Shown here in pieces: positions 8,321-17,184 of a stretch of 64,000 bases of DNA. The first letter of the stretch is position 1. Each line of letters starts with the position of its first letter. This DNA comes from Halapricum hydrolyticum (GTDB lineage Archaea > Halobacteriota > Halobacteria > Halobacteriales > Haloarculaceae), in NCBI RefSeq assembly GCF_025517535.1, contig NZ_JAOPKC010000016.1, forward strand, positions 1 to 64,000, written 5' to 3'. The position numbers and the translations under genes were made by a program. Under the pieces are notes generated by a model. The model did not search any database, was not told the origin of the DNA, and worked only from the letters and a program-made list of their open reading frames with translations.

Positions 8321-11300
8321 GCTTCCGCCTCAGCCACCGACACAACCGCTATCTCCATCTCGGTTCCTTCCACGTCCCAGGTCTTGCGGTGACCGTCCTC
8401 GACGCGTCCGAGTTCGTCGGCACGGACCTCTTCTTTGATCAGGTCCTCGTGCTCGGCCACGAGATCGGCCACGCGGTCGTCCGCGATGTCCAGATCGACT
8501 CGGATCCGCGCTTCGAGATCGAGATCGAGATCCTTGCGCATCTCCTGGACGCGCCGGATGACCTCCCGGGCGTAGCCCTCGCTCTCGATGTCTTCGGTGA
8601 GTGTCGTGTCGACGTAGACGACACCCTCGCCGGAAAGCGCTTCGAAGGACGTGCCTGCAACACCGTCGGGCAGCTGGCGGACGAACTCGACCATGTCTTC
8701 CTTGAGGTCGACGCCACGCCCGAGGTCGTCGGCGACTGCCGCCTCCAGCGCCTCGATAGTGGGTTCGGCGATCCGGGCGTCGTTGCAGGCCTGCATGACC
8801 TCCTGGGCGTCGCCGCCGAACGCGGGGCCGAGCTTGCTCATGTCGGCCTCGGCGCTATAAGCGAGTTCGCCCCAGTCTGCCTCCGGTTCGATGACCTCGA
8901 CGTCGCGAGCGTTGAGCCGGTCGGCGATCAGCTCCGAACGGAGGTCGACCGTCCCCGGCAGGTCGCCAGTCTCGTCCGTCTCGACGTCGACGACGACGCG
9001 TTTGACCGGCCAGCGGAGCTTGCGTTCTGCCTGCTGGCGGGCGTTCGAGCCCGCCTCCTCGACGGCGCGGACGACCGCGATGTCATCCTCGAGGCCGACG
9101 TTCTGCCACTCTCCGTCGCGCTCGGGGAAGTCACACATGTGGACCGTCGGATGGCCGGCGTCGCCGGTCAGATGCTGGTAGACCTGCTCGCTGATGAACG
9201 GTGCGTAGGGCGCCAGCAGCGCGACGATCTCCTCCAGGACGCGATAGAGCGTGGCGTAGGCGGCCAGCTTGCTCGGGCTGTTCTCCTCTTCCCACATGCG
9301 CTCCCGGACTTCCTGGATGTAGAACCGGGAAACGTCCTCGACGACGAAATCCAGCAGCGTGGTCAGGCCCTTGTCGTGTTCGAAGGCCTCGAAGGCCGCG
9401 TCCATCTCGGCTTTCACGGTCTGGAGCCGGGAGAGCAGCCACTCGTCGATGAGTTCGAGGTCATCCTCGACGGACTCGACAGTCGTCTCTTCAGGGTCGA
9501 AGCCGTCGGCCCGCATGTAGGGAAGCGGGAAGCGGAAGACGTTCCAGAGGATGTTGAGCCGGCGTTGCATCTCCTGGGTCTCCTCCCAGGAGAAGTTCAT
9601 GTCCTCACCCTGAGCGGTGACAGAGAGGAGGAACAGCCGCATCGGATCGCGGCCGTGTTCGTCGATGACCTCGTGCGGATCGACGAAGATCCCCTTCGAT
9701 TTGGACATTCCGCGGCCGTCGGGCATATTGGCGTAGCCGTGCATCAGCACCTCCTCGTAGGGAATCTCGCCCATCGACGCCCCGCCCATGCCGAGCTGCG
9801 ACCAGAACCACCCGCGGGTCTGGTCGTGGGCCTCGATGATGAGGTCGGCGGGCCACAGCTGCTCGAAGTCTTCGGTCTGCTCGGGGTAATCCAGCGTCCC
9901 CCACGTCGCGACCGAGGAGTCGAGCCAGACGTCGAAGACGTCCTCGACGCGAGTGTAGGTGGTGCCGTCTTCGGTGATCGTCAGCTCGTCGACGGTGTCC
10001 TTGTGGAGATCGACGTTCTCGGGATCGACGTCCTGGTCGACCCGCTCGGCGAGTTCCTCGCGGTCGCCGACGACGATGGCGTTGCTCATCTCCCCATTCC
10101 AGTCTTCCGGCGTCCAGATCGGGATCGGGATGCCCCAGTAGCGCTGGCGGGAGACGTTCCAGTCGGGGGCTTCCTCGACGAAGTCACGGAACCGATTATC
10201 GCGGGCCCACTCGGGGTGCCACTCGCTGTCCTCGATGAGCTCCAGTAGTTCGTCTTTGATGTCGGTGATCGTGATGAACCACTGGTCGGTGACGATCCGG
10301 ACGATGTCGGTGTCACACCGCCAGCAGTGTCCCTCGCGGACGCTGGTCGTATCGTGTGCGAGCAGCAGGTCCTTAGCGTCCAGATCGGCGATGATCTCCT
10401 CGTTTGCGTCCCGGACGAACGTGCCCGCGTATTTCCCCGCCTGCTCGGTGTAGTCCCCGTTCGGACCGACCGGACAGAAGATCTCCAGATCGAGTTCCTG
10501 GCCGCGCTCGAAGTCCTCCTCACCGTGGCCGGGCGCGGAGTGGACGAGCCCGGTGCGGTCGGCCTCGACGTACTCGGTAGTGTAGACCTGCCCGGATCCC
10601 TCAGCCTGGGCGTGATCGGGCACCTCTTCCGCGAGGGGGTGGTCGTACTTCCAGCCGACCAGCTCCTCGCCGTCGAGGTGCTCGACGACCTCGTAGTCCT
10701 CGTAGCGCCCCTCCTTGAGCACGTCCTCGACGACTGCCTCGGCGACGTAGAGACGCTCCGTTTCTCCGTCCTTTTCGGCGTCGACGCCGACGTATTCGAG
10801 GTCGCCATCGACCGCGACGAAGGTGTTTGCGACGATGGTCCAGGGCGTCGTCGTCCAGATGACGAGGTATTCGTCGCTCGCGGCTTCGCCGCTCGCGCGT
10901 TCCGAGGACTCGCTTCGCTCGTCCTCGCGCTCCCGCTCGCTCAATGGGAACTTCACGTAGATCGAGGGCTTCCCGACCTGGTCGTACTCGACCTCGTTGT
11001 TGGCGATGGCTGTCTCACACCGGGGACACTGATTGATCGAGCGTTTGCCCTGTTCGACGAGGCCGCGCTGGTGGGCCTGCTCGAAGCCCCACCAGGCCGC
11101 CTCCATGTACTCGGGCTCGACCGTCTTGTAGGGGTTATCCCAGTCCATCCAGACGCCGAAGTCCTGGAAGTCGCTCTGCAAGCCTTCGAGTTGCTCGTTG
11201 GCGAAGGCCTTGCACTCCTCGATGAAGGCGTCCTCGCCGAACTCCTCGATGTCTTTCTTGTTCTGGAAGTCCAGCCGTTCCTCGACTTTCGTCTCGATGG

Positions 11301-11577
11301 GCAGCCCGTGCATGTCATAGCCCGGGCGATCGGTCACGTCGTAGCCCTGCATCCGGAGATAGCGGACGTAGATGTCCTTCAACGTCTTGTTCCAGGTCGT
11401 CCCCATGTGGGCCGCGCCCGAGGTGTAGGGCGGCCCGTCGACGAAGAAGAAGTCCTCGCCGTCGGCGCGATGCTCGACCGTCTTCTCGTAGGCGTCGACC
11501 TCCTCCCAGTACTCGAAGACACGCTCTTCGACGGCGTGTGGATCGTACTGGTCGTCGACGTCGGCGAACCGGTCCAT
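8317..11577 (-). CDS. ileS: Isoleucyl-tRNA synthetase
   Basis: Class I aminoacyl-tRNA synthetase that charges tRNA-Ile. The 1086-aa length fits archaeal IleRS. The HIGH-type motif is H57-M-G-T, and the KMSKS-type motif GMSKSKG lies near residue 626. Two zinc-type cysteine pairs (CPRC, CWRC) flank the editing domain, and the anticodon-binding and C-terminal domains follow. Within the editing region, residues about 212-235 (SEREREDERSESSE and following) form an in-frame low-complexity insert matching REP-like DNA. The start MDRFADVDDQ is typical. Confidence 0.97.
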   Translation of the reverse strand: MDRFADVDDQYDPHAVEERVFEYWEEVDAYEKTVEHRADGEDFFFVDGPPYTSGAAHMGTTWNKTLKDIYVRYLRMQGYDVTDRPGYDMHGLPIETKVEERLDFQNKKDIEEFGEDAFIEECKAFANEQLEGLQSDFQDFGVWMDWDNPYKTVEPEYMEAAWWGFEQAHQRGLVEQGKRSINQCPRCETAIANNEVEYDQVGKPSIYVKFPLSEREREDERSESSERASGEAASDEYLVIWTTTPWTIVANTFVAVDGDLEYVGVDAEKDGETERLYVAEAVVEDVLKEGRYEDYEVVEHLDGEELVGWKYDHPLAEEVPDHAQAEGSGQVYTTEYVEADRTGLVHSAPGHGEEDFERGQELDLEIFCPVGPNGDYTEQAGKYAGTFVRDANEEIIADLDAKDLLLAHDTTSVREGHCWRCDTDIVRIVTDQWFITITDIKDELLELIEDSEWHPEWARDNRFRDFVEEAPDWNVSRQRYWGIPIPIWTPEDWNGEMSNAIVVGDREELAERVDQDVDPENVDLHKDTVDELTITEDGTTYTRVEDVFDVWLDSSVATWGTLDYPEQTEDFEQLWPADLIIEAHDQTRGWFWSQLGMGGASMGEIPYEEVLMHGYANMPDGRGMSKSKGIFVDPHEVIDEHGRDPMRLFLLSVTAQGEDMNFSWEETQEMQRRLNILWNVFRFPLPYMRADGFDPEETTVESVEDDLELIDEWLLSRLQTVKAEMDAAFEAFEHDKGLTTLLDFVVEDVSRFYIQEVRERMWEEENSPSKLAAYATLYRVLEEIVALLAPYAPFISEQVYQHLTGDAGHPTVHMCDFPERDGEWQNVGLEDDIAVVRAVEEAGSNARQQAERKLRWPVKRVVVDVETDETGDLPGTVDLRSELIADRLNARDVEVIEPEADWGELAYSAEADMSKLGPAFGGDAQEVMQACNDARIAEPTIEALEAAVADDLGRGVDLKEDMVEFVRQLPDGVAGTSFEALSGEGVVYVDTTLTEDIESEGYAREVIRRVQEMRKDLDLDLEARIRVDLDIADDRVADLVAEHEDLIKEEVRADELGRVEDGHRKTWDVEGTEMEIAVVSVAEAEA
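10871..10944. repeat. REP-like insert inside ileS
   Basis: In-frame GC-rich repetitive DNA (CGGCTTCGCCGCTCG, CTCGCTTCGCTCGTCCTCG) encoding an E/R/S-rich loop. It resembles the intergenic REP-like modules at 8125-8320 rather than normal coding sequence. Confidence 0.55.
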
Positions 11578-11655
11578 ACTGGAAGGAATCGTCGCCGGGA
11601 TTAAAGGACAATCGGTTGTGTGCCACCGCTTCGGCAGACGCGGACTCGACGTGCG

Positions 11656-11991
11656 TTACCGGACCATTGTGAGAAACATCTTGAACTGCGAGGCGGCCTC
11701 GACGGCGTGGGGCTCGTCCGCCGGCAGGACGATCGCCTCGCCGGCCGCGACCTCGTGTTCGGTCCCTGAAACGGTGACGAGCGCGGTGCCGTCGACGACT
11801 TGCAAGATGGCATCGTGCGGTGCCGTGTGTTCGCTGAGACGCTCGCCCTCGTCGAACGCGAAGACGGTGACCGTGACTGCCTCCTCGTCGACGAGCGTCT
11901 GACTGACGACGGCATCGGACTGATAGTCGAGTAGATCTCCGATCCCGAACGGCGAGCCGACCAGGTCGAGCAGTTTCTCGCGGTCGGACAT
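11656..11991 (-). CDS. Cupin domain protein (111 aa)
   Basis: Small single-domain cupin. Residues around 50-105 form the two conserved motifs: SEHTAPHDAILQVVDG (metal-ligand type H and E positions only partly kept) and GEAIVLPADEPHAVEA. The fold may bind a metal or small molecule; activity unknown. The ATG overlaps the TGA of the Hsp20 gene by one base (TGATG), so it is co-transcribed with the chaperone and may share its stress control. Confidence 0.85.
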   Translation of the reverse strand: MSDREKLLDLVGSPFGIGDLLDYQSDAVVSQTLVDEEAVTVTVFAFDEGERLSEHTAPHDAILQVVDGTALVTVSGTEHEVAAGEAIVLPADEPHAVEAASQFKMFLTMVR

Positions 11992-12389
11992 CAGGAGAGA
12001 TCGATGTCGGCGGAGTTATCCTGCCGCTGGAAGGACACTTCTAGGATTCCGTTGTTGTAGGTCGCACTGGCGGAGTGTTCGTCGACGGCGACCGGCAGTC
12101 GGACGCGCTCGAAGTACTCGCGTTCGGGGCCGGAAGCGTCAATCGTCAGCTCCTCGCCGTCGCATTTCAGGTCGATAGCGTCTTTCTCGACGCCGGGGAT
12201 GTCGGCGACGACGCGGATGTGACCGTCCTCTTCGTAGACGTCGAGGTGGATGTCGCGACCGGGGTTCTGGCCGCCGTCGCCGTGGCGCTCGACGTGCATA
12301 TCGAACTCGCCGCCGGTCATCTCGTTCATCATCCGTTCGAGTTCGCGGAAGAAATCGTCGAAGGGATCGTCGCGATCGTCACGTCTCAT
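11991..12389 (-). CDS. Hsp20/alpha-crystallin small heat-shock protein
   Basis: ATP-independent holdase of 132 aa. An N-terminal helix (DDPFDDFFRELERMMNEM) precedes the alpha-crystallin beta-sandwich, which ends NNGILEVSFQR, close to the family's C-terminal signature. I chose the internal ATG (MRRDDRDD), because the nine upstream codons in frame lack support. Operonic with the cupin gene downstream. Confidence 0.9.
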   Translation of the reverse strand: MRRDDRDDPFDDFFRELERMMNEMTGGEFDMHVERHGDGGQNPGRDIHLDVYEEDGHIRVVADIPGVEKDAIDLKCDGEELTIDASGPEREYFERVRLPVAVDEHSASATYNNGILEVSFQRQDNSADIDLS

Positions 12390-12524
12390 ACCCGCCGGTA
12401 GGGCTGTCCGTCCCAAAAGCCTTCGCCTCGGGGCCCAACAGGCCGGCAGACAGAAGCGAGACGGCTCCGACCGAAGCTATCGACAGCTTCGGAACTCGAG
12501 TCCCGATCGACCACAAGAGAACTC

Positions 12525-12604
12525 GTACTGCCGGCGATACCATTTCGAACTGATTTGACACGACGAGGTGCCGAATATCGTTACAAACGTATAGCGGGCA
12601 GTGT
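12525..12604. repeat. 80-bp palindromic MITE-like element, degraded copy
   Basis: Imperfect inverted ends GTACTGCCGGCGATAC and GTATAGCGGGCAGTGT enclose an internal segment with CATTTCGAAC, GACACGACGAGGTGCCG and ATATCGTTAC. It aligns end to end, at the same 80-bp length, with copies at 26238 and 36783. It lies 140 bp upstream of gapA. The rest of 12390-12746 holds the gapA promoter and no supported gene. Confidence 0.7.
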
Positions 12605-12746
12605 TACCGATCGGAACCGAATGGAGGACTTCATTCAGCACGCGTCTAAATCTGCCTTATTGTTTAGGTAATTCAGTTACACGCGCGCGACAATAACCGA
12701 AAAACATTTACTCGCTACCGTAGCAATTTCAGACGGAGTAGTAATC

Positions 12747-13757
12747 ATGAGTGCAAGCGACACGGTCAGGATCGGGATCAACGGCTTCGGCCGTATCGGA
12801 CGGTGTACATTCCGCGCAGCGCTGAACAACGACGACGTCGAGATCGTCGGGATCAACGACGTGATGAGCTTCGAGCAGATGGAGTATCTGTCGAAGTACG
12901 ACACGACGCTGGGCAACCTTCCCTACGACGTCTCGCTCGACGGTGACACGCTGAGCGTCGGCGAGAACGACATCTCACTGTACAACATCCAGAGTCCCGA
13001 GGAGCTGCCGTGGGACGACCTGGACGTCGACGTCGCCATCGAGTCGACGGGGATCTTCCGGACGAAAGACGAGGCCTCGGCGCACCTCGATGCCGGTGCC
13101 GACAAGGCGCTGATCTCCGCGCCGCCGAAGGGTGACAAACCGGTGCCGCAGTTCGTCTACGGCGTCAACCACGACGAATACGACGGCGAAGACATCGTCT
13201 CCGGCGCCTCCTGTACGACCAACAGTGTCTCCCCGCCGATGTACGTCCTGCTCGAGGAGTTCGGCGTCAACGCCGCCGAGATGACGACCATCCACGCCTA
13301 CACGGGTTCGCAGAACATCGTCGACGGTCCCAAGAGCAAGACCCGCCGTGGCCGCGCAGCCGCGGAGAACATCGTCCCGACGACGACCGGCGCGTCGACG
13401 GCGACGACGGACATCCTGCCCGACCTGAAAGGGAAGTTCGAGGCCATGGCGATCCGCGTGCCGACCCCCAGCGGGTCGATCACCGAGATCGTCGCCGACC
13501 TGGAGGGCAACCCCAGCGCCGAGGAGATCAACGACGCCATGCGCGAGTACGCCAACGGCGAACTCGAGGGCGCGATGGGTGCCACCGACGACGAGATCGT
13601 CTCCCGTGACATCCTCGGCTGGGAGTATGGCTCCTGTGTCGACCTGAAACAGACGAGCACGGTCGAGGGCGGCGACCTCGCGAAGATCTTCGCCTGGTAC
13701 GACAACGAGATGGGCTACACGGCCCAGATGATGCGCCTCGCCGAGTACATCGCGTAA
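12747..13757 (+). CDS. gap: Glyceraldehyde-3-phosphate dehydrogenase (type I)
   Basis: Phosphorylating GAPDH of glycolysis/gluconeogenesis, of the bacterial-like type I rather than the archaeal type II enzyme. It has an N-terminal Rossmann motif (GINGFGRIGR), the catalytic Cys in ASCTTNSVSP near residue 155, and the C-terminal WYDNEMGY signature. Length 336 aa is normal. It sits just upstream of pgk but is separated from it by a T-run, so the two may be separate units. The promoter region is AT-rich, around 12695-12740. Confidence 0.97.
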   Translation: MSASDTVRIGINGFGRIGRCTFRAALNNDDVEIVGINDVMSFEQMEYLSKYDTTLGNLPYDVSLDGDTLSVGENDISLYNIQSPEELPWDDLDVDVAIESTGIFRTKDEASAHLDAGADKALISAPPKGDKPVPQFVYGVNHDEYDGEDIVSGASCTTNSVSPPMYVLLEEFGVNAAEMTTIHAYTGSQNIVDGPKSKTRRGRAAAENIVPTTTGASTATTDILPDLKGKFEAMAIRVPTPSGSITEIVADLEGNPSAEEINDAMREYANGELEGAMGATDDEIVSRDILGWEYGSCVDLKQTSTVEGGDLAKIFAWYDNEMGYTAQMMRLAEYIA

Positions 13758-13777
13758 GCCGTTCTCCCCAACTGCAC

Positions 13778-13785
13778 CGTTTTTT
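13778..13785 (+). terminator. T-run after gap
   Basis: CCGTTTTTTC directly after gap. Haloarchaeal termination commonly uses such T-runs; no hairpin precedes it. Confidence 0.45.
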
Positions 13786-13817
13786 CAGACACACGCCACC
13801 GAACCAGATACGACACC

Positions 13818-15032
13818 ATGCCCGAATACAACACGCTCGACGACCTCGAGCCCGGCCAGCGCGTCCTCGTCAGGGTCGACCTCAACTCCCCTGTCGAGGA
13901 CGGCGTGGTACAGGACAACAACCGATTCGACCGATACTCCGAGACCGTTGCTGCACTCGCAGAAGCCGACCACAAGGTCGTGCTGATGGCCCACCAGGGC
14001 CGACCCGGCCGTGACGACTTCGTCTCGCTCGACCAGCACGCGGAGATCCTCGAAGAGTACGTCGGCAAGCCGATCAAGTTCGTCGACGACATCTACGGTG
14101 ACGACGCCATCGACGCCATCGAGGCCCTCGAAGCGGGCGAGATCCTGCTGCTGGAGAACACCCGGATGGCCGACGACGAACTGCCCGAGAAGCCCGCCGA
14201 GGAACACGCCGAGAGCGACTTCGTCCAGACGCTCGCGCCGCTCTTCGACGCCTTCGTCAACGACGCTTACTCGGCGGCCCACCGCGCCCACGCCTCGACG
14301 GTCGGCTTCGCCGTCGAACTGCCGACCTACGCCGGCCTCGTGATGGACAAGGAGTACCAGTACAACACCTCGGTCGCCGAGAAGGAGTTCGACGGCCAGG
14401 TGACGATGCTCTGCGGTGGCAACAAGTCCGAGGACGTCATCAGCGTCGTCAACAACCTCGAAGAGAAGGTCGACACGTTCCTCGTCGGCGGTCTGCCGGG
14501 CGAGCTGTTCCTCCGCGCGGAGGGCGAGCCCGTCGGGATGGACGTCGGCGACATGGACCTGCTGGACGATCAGTGGGAAGAAACGAAAGGCACTCTCGAA
14601 GATCTCGTCGAGAACCGCCGCGACGAGTTCGAGCTGCCCGTCGACTTCGCCTACGAGGACGACGACGGCGAGCGCGCCGAAATCGCCCTCGAGGACATCG
14701 AGGAGAAGGACACCGGCTACCTCGACATCGGCCACGAGACGATCGAGGCCTACGAGCCGATCATCCGCGAGTCCGAGGCCGTCTTCGTCAAGGGCGCAGT
14801 CGGCGTCTTCGAGGACGAGCGCTTCGCAGACGGCACGGTCGAACTCATCAAGGCCATCGGCGAGACCGACTGCTTCTCGGTCGTCGGCGGCGGTGACACC
14901 GCCCGGACGCTGTCGCTGTACGGCCTCGACGAAGACGACTACGACCACGTCTCCATCGCCGGCGGCGCGTACCTCAACGCCCTCACCGGTCAGGAACTGG
15001 TCGTCGTCGACGTGCTGAAGAAGTACGCCTGA
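13818..15032 (+). CDS. pgk: Phosphoglycerate kinase
   Basis: Glycolytic kinase interconverting 1,3-bisphosphoglycerate and 3-phosphoglycerate with ADP/ATP. The 404-aa protein has the N-terminal substrate motif RVDLNSPVEDG and the HQGRPGR region. The conserved FVNDAYSAAHRAHAST follows. The C-terminal nucleotide-binding domain has VVGGGDT. It follows gap in the usual haloarchaeal order. A T-run (CGTTTTTTCGG, about 15058-15066) follows and serves the convergent metE gene too. Confidence 0.97.
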   Translation: MPEYNTLDDLEPGQRVLVRVDLNSPVEDGVVQDNNRFDRYSETVAALAEADHKVVLMAHQGRPGRDDFVSLDQHAEILEEYVGKPIKFVDDIYGDDAIDAIEALEAGEILLLENTRMADDELPEKPAEEHAESDFVQTLAPLFDAFVNDAYSAAHRAHASTVGFAVELPTYAGLVMDKEYQYNTSVAEKEFDGQVTMLCGGNKSEDVISVVNNLEEKVDTFLVGGLPGELFLRAEGEPVGMDVGDMDLLDDQWEETKGTLEDLVENRRDEFELPVDFAYEDDDGERAEIALEDIEEKDTGYLDIGHETIEAYEPIIRESEAVFVKGAVGVFEDERFADGTVELIKAIGETDCFSVVGGGDTARTLSLYGLDEDDYDHVSIAGGAYLNALTGQELVVVDVLKKYA

Positions 15033-15057
15033 TCGTCGAGACGTCGGAAAATAGCTC

Positions 15058-15066
15058 GTTTTTTCG
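15058..15066. terminator. T-run between convergent pgk and metE
   Basis: GTTTTTTCGG lies in the 43-bp gap between pgk (+) and metE (-). On the plus strand it is a plausible pgk terminator. Confidence 0.4.
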
Positions 15067-15075
15067 GTAGCCCGA

Positions 15076-16137
15076 TCAGTCCGCGGAGCCGACGGCTCCG
15101 ATCTCGATCTCGCCGGCGTCCAGTTCTGCTTCGACTTCGCGGGCCGCCTCGACCATGTTGGCCATCTTCTGGTAGGCGACCTCGCGGGGCAGCAGCTTCA
15201 CGCCGCAGTCCGGCGAGACAGTCAGTCGCTCTGGCGGGACGACCTCCAGGCCGCGCTTGATGTTCTCTTTGATCTCCGCGACGGACTCGACCTCGGCGTC
15301 GTGGACGTCGACGACGCCCATCGCGAAGTCCTTGGTGAACTCGTGCTCTTTGAAGACCTCGACCTGCTCGAAGTCGCCGTTGGCCAGCTCGAGGTCGAAC
15401 TCCTCGACGGGGAACTCGAGGATCTCGGGGTAGATCCGCGAGTAATCACCGTAGCAGACGTGCAGTCCCAGGCGGACGTCCTCGGGAACGTCGTCGACGA
15501 TCCGTTCGAGCGCCTCGCCGACGATGGCGTGGTCGTCCGGCGTCGTCGCCAGCGCGGGCTCGTCGATCTGGATGTAGCGCGCGCCGGCTTCGACCAGCGA
15601 CTCGATCTCCTGGTTGACCAGGTCCGCGAGCGCGTAGGTCAACTGCTCTTCGTCGTCGTAGACCTCGTTGAAGCTCCAGGAGGCGAGGGTGTACGGTCCG
15701 GTGATCGGGACCTTGACGGGTGCGTCGGCCACCTCGTCGGTGAACTCGAACTCCTCGACCAGCCACTGCTCGTCGTATTCGACCTCGTCAACCACGGAGG
15801 GCTTGTCGAAGTAGTTGTGGCCCCACACTTTGACGCGGCCGTTGAACTCGTAGCCGTCGATCCGGTGAGCGAAGTACTCGACCATCTCGTTGCGCCGCAT
15901 CTCGCCGTCGGTGACGACGTCGATTCCGGCCCGTTCGTGCTCGTCGGTGATCAGCCGGGCGGCGTCGTCCTTGGATTCTTCCCAGTCCTCGATATCGAAG
16001 TCCGAGTCGGGGTCCTCGAAGAGTTCCCGGGCCGTGTCGTGCCACTCGGGCTTGGGATAGGAGCCGACGACGGTCGTCAGCAGGAAGTGGTCGTTGGAGT
16101 GGTCCTCGGGTCGGAACTGCTCGCGCGTGTCCGTCAT
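15076..16137 (-). CDS. metE: Methionine synthase II, zinc-bearing catalytic domain
   Basis: Cobalamin-independent methionine synthase, C-terminal (catalytic) half type, 353 aa. The zinc-ligand pattern is present: HVC in GLHVCYGDY and a later Cys in SPDCGVKLLPRE. The N-terminal TTVVGSYPKP is the family signature. I chose the internal ATG (MTDTREQ) because it overlaps the stop of the upstream partner gene as ATGA; the upstream in-frame codons are that gene's sequence. Together the two genes replace the single two-domain bacterial MetE. Confidence 0.92.
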   Translation of the reverse strand: MTDTREQFRPEDHSNDHFLLTTVVGSYPKPEWHDTARELFEDPDSDFDIEDWEESKDDAARLITDEHERAGIDVVTDGEMRRNEMVEYFAHRIDGYEFNGRVKVWGHNYFDKPSVVDEVEYDEQWLVEEFEFTDEVADAPVKVPITGPYTLASWSFNEVYDDEEQLTYALADLVNQEIESLVEAGARYIQIDEPALATTPDDHAIVGEALERIVDDVPEDVRLGLHVCYGDYSRIYPEILEFPVEEFDLELANGDFEQVEVFKEHEFTKDFAMGVVDVHDAEVESVAEIKENIKRGLEVVPPERLTVSPDCGVKLLPREVAYQKMANMVEAAREVEAELDAGEIEIGAVGSAD

Positions 16138-17129
16138 GCTGTCACCTCCTCGGCGTCGGCCACCGCAGCCAGCGCTTCGAGTTTCTCCTCGAACTTGTTC
16201 ACCGGCAGGTAGAACAGTTCGGTGTTGGCCGTCGCGTAGATCGTCTCGAAGTCGGTCGCGGTCTGGTCGTCGACCCACTCGATCCGCTCGCGGATCTCGC
16301 CGGGCGTCTCGACCAGGGTGTTCTGGCCGTCGACGACGCCCAGCGCGATCGAGTCCTTCGTGCCGTACTCGTTGATGTTGTAGAGGTTCGCCTCGTGGTC
16401 GGTCACGAAGTCGTAGCCAACGGCGTCGACGTCGGCGTCCAGCAGGTGAGCGTGGACCTTCTCCTCGAGTGCGCCCCAGTAGGTCTGGACGATCACGTCG
16501 GTATCGAGCGCCGAGGCGACGGTGTCGATGGCCGCACTGGCGCGTTCGTCCTCGCCGTCTCCGGGCGAGTTGGTCACGAGCGACGGTTCGAGCAACAGCA
16601 GCGTCTCGACGTCGGGGAACTGCTCGGCCTCGCCGGCCAGGAAGTCCGCGATAGCGTCGAGAAACGCCGCGTCGTCGCCGTAGTACTCGTCGGTCGCCAG
16701 CTCCGAAAGCGAGTACGGTCCCGGGAGGACGGCCTGCAGTCCCGCGTCGACCTGCTCGTCCGCGGCGGTCAGTTCCGCCGCGACGTCGCCGTCGGCCGTT
16801 AGCTCGCCGGTGACGACGGGTTCGCGGTAGAAGTTGTTGTTATCGTAGTATCGGACGATGCCCCGCGTGTCCACGCTATCGTGGACGGCCAGCGGATGCG
16901 CGAGCATGTCGTCCCAGCGCAATTGCCCCTCGATGATCCGGTCGAGCCCGGCCGATTGCTGGGCCCCGATGACCTCGGCTCGTGCCTCCTCGTAAACGGA
17001 AACGATCTCCCCACTCTCGTCGCCGCTGATCAGGTCGCCCTTCTGATGGCCCTTGAGCCTCGACAACTCGTCTTTTGTCCAGTCCGGTAACGGATACAGT
17101 CCCGGTGTCGTTGATACGATCTCTGCCAT
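16134..17129 (-). CDS. MetE-like partner protein lacking zinc ligands
   Basis: A 331-aa paralogue of the catalytic MetE half, beginning MAEIVSTTPGLYPLPDW. At the position where the partner has HVC it reads QTYWGAL, so it lacks the zinc site. It probably supplies structural or folate/substrate-binding functions analogous to the MetE N-terminal domain. It overlaps the catalytic gene by four bases. An AT-rich promoter sits at 17150-17165. Confidence 0.85.
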   Translation of the reverse strand: MAEIVSTTPGLYPLPDWTKDELSRLKGHQKGDLISGDESGEIVSVYEEARAEVIGAQQSAGLDRIIEGQLRWDDMLAHPLAVHDSVDTRGIVRYYDNNNFYREPVVTGELTADGDVAAELTAADEQVDAGLQAVLPGPYSLSELATDEYYGDDAAFLDAIADFLAGEAEQFPDVETLLLLEPSLVTNSPGDGEDERASAAIDTVASALDTDVIVQTYWGALEEKVHAHLLDADVDAVGYDFVTDHEANLYNINEYGTKDSIALGVVDGQNTLVETPGEIRERIEWVDDQTATDFETIYATANTELFYLPVNKFEEKLEALAAVADAEEVTA

Positions 17130-17184
17130 TGCCCACGAATATGGAATGACGCGCTTTAATATTTACTACTTCGATGAATGTCTG

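Noticed and set aside
8302..10248. 648-codon plus-strand frame opposite ileS
   Set aside because: Mirror frame of a GC-rich gene; no motifs, and IleRS on the other strand is certain.
12379..12561. 60-aa minus-strand frame upstream of Hsp20
   Set aside because: Overlaps the palindromic element and the Hsp20 start; no promoter or family support.
13785..14948. 387-codon minus-strand frame opposite pgk
   Set aside because: Shadow of pgk codon bias, V/D-repetitive, no family.
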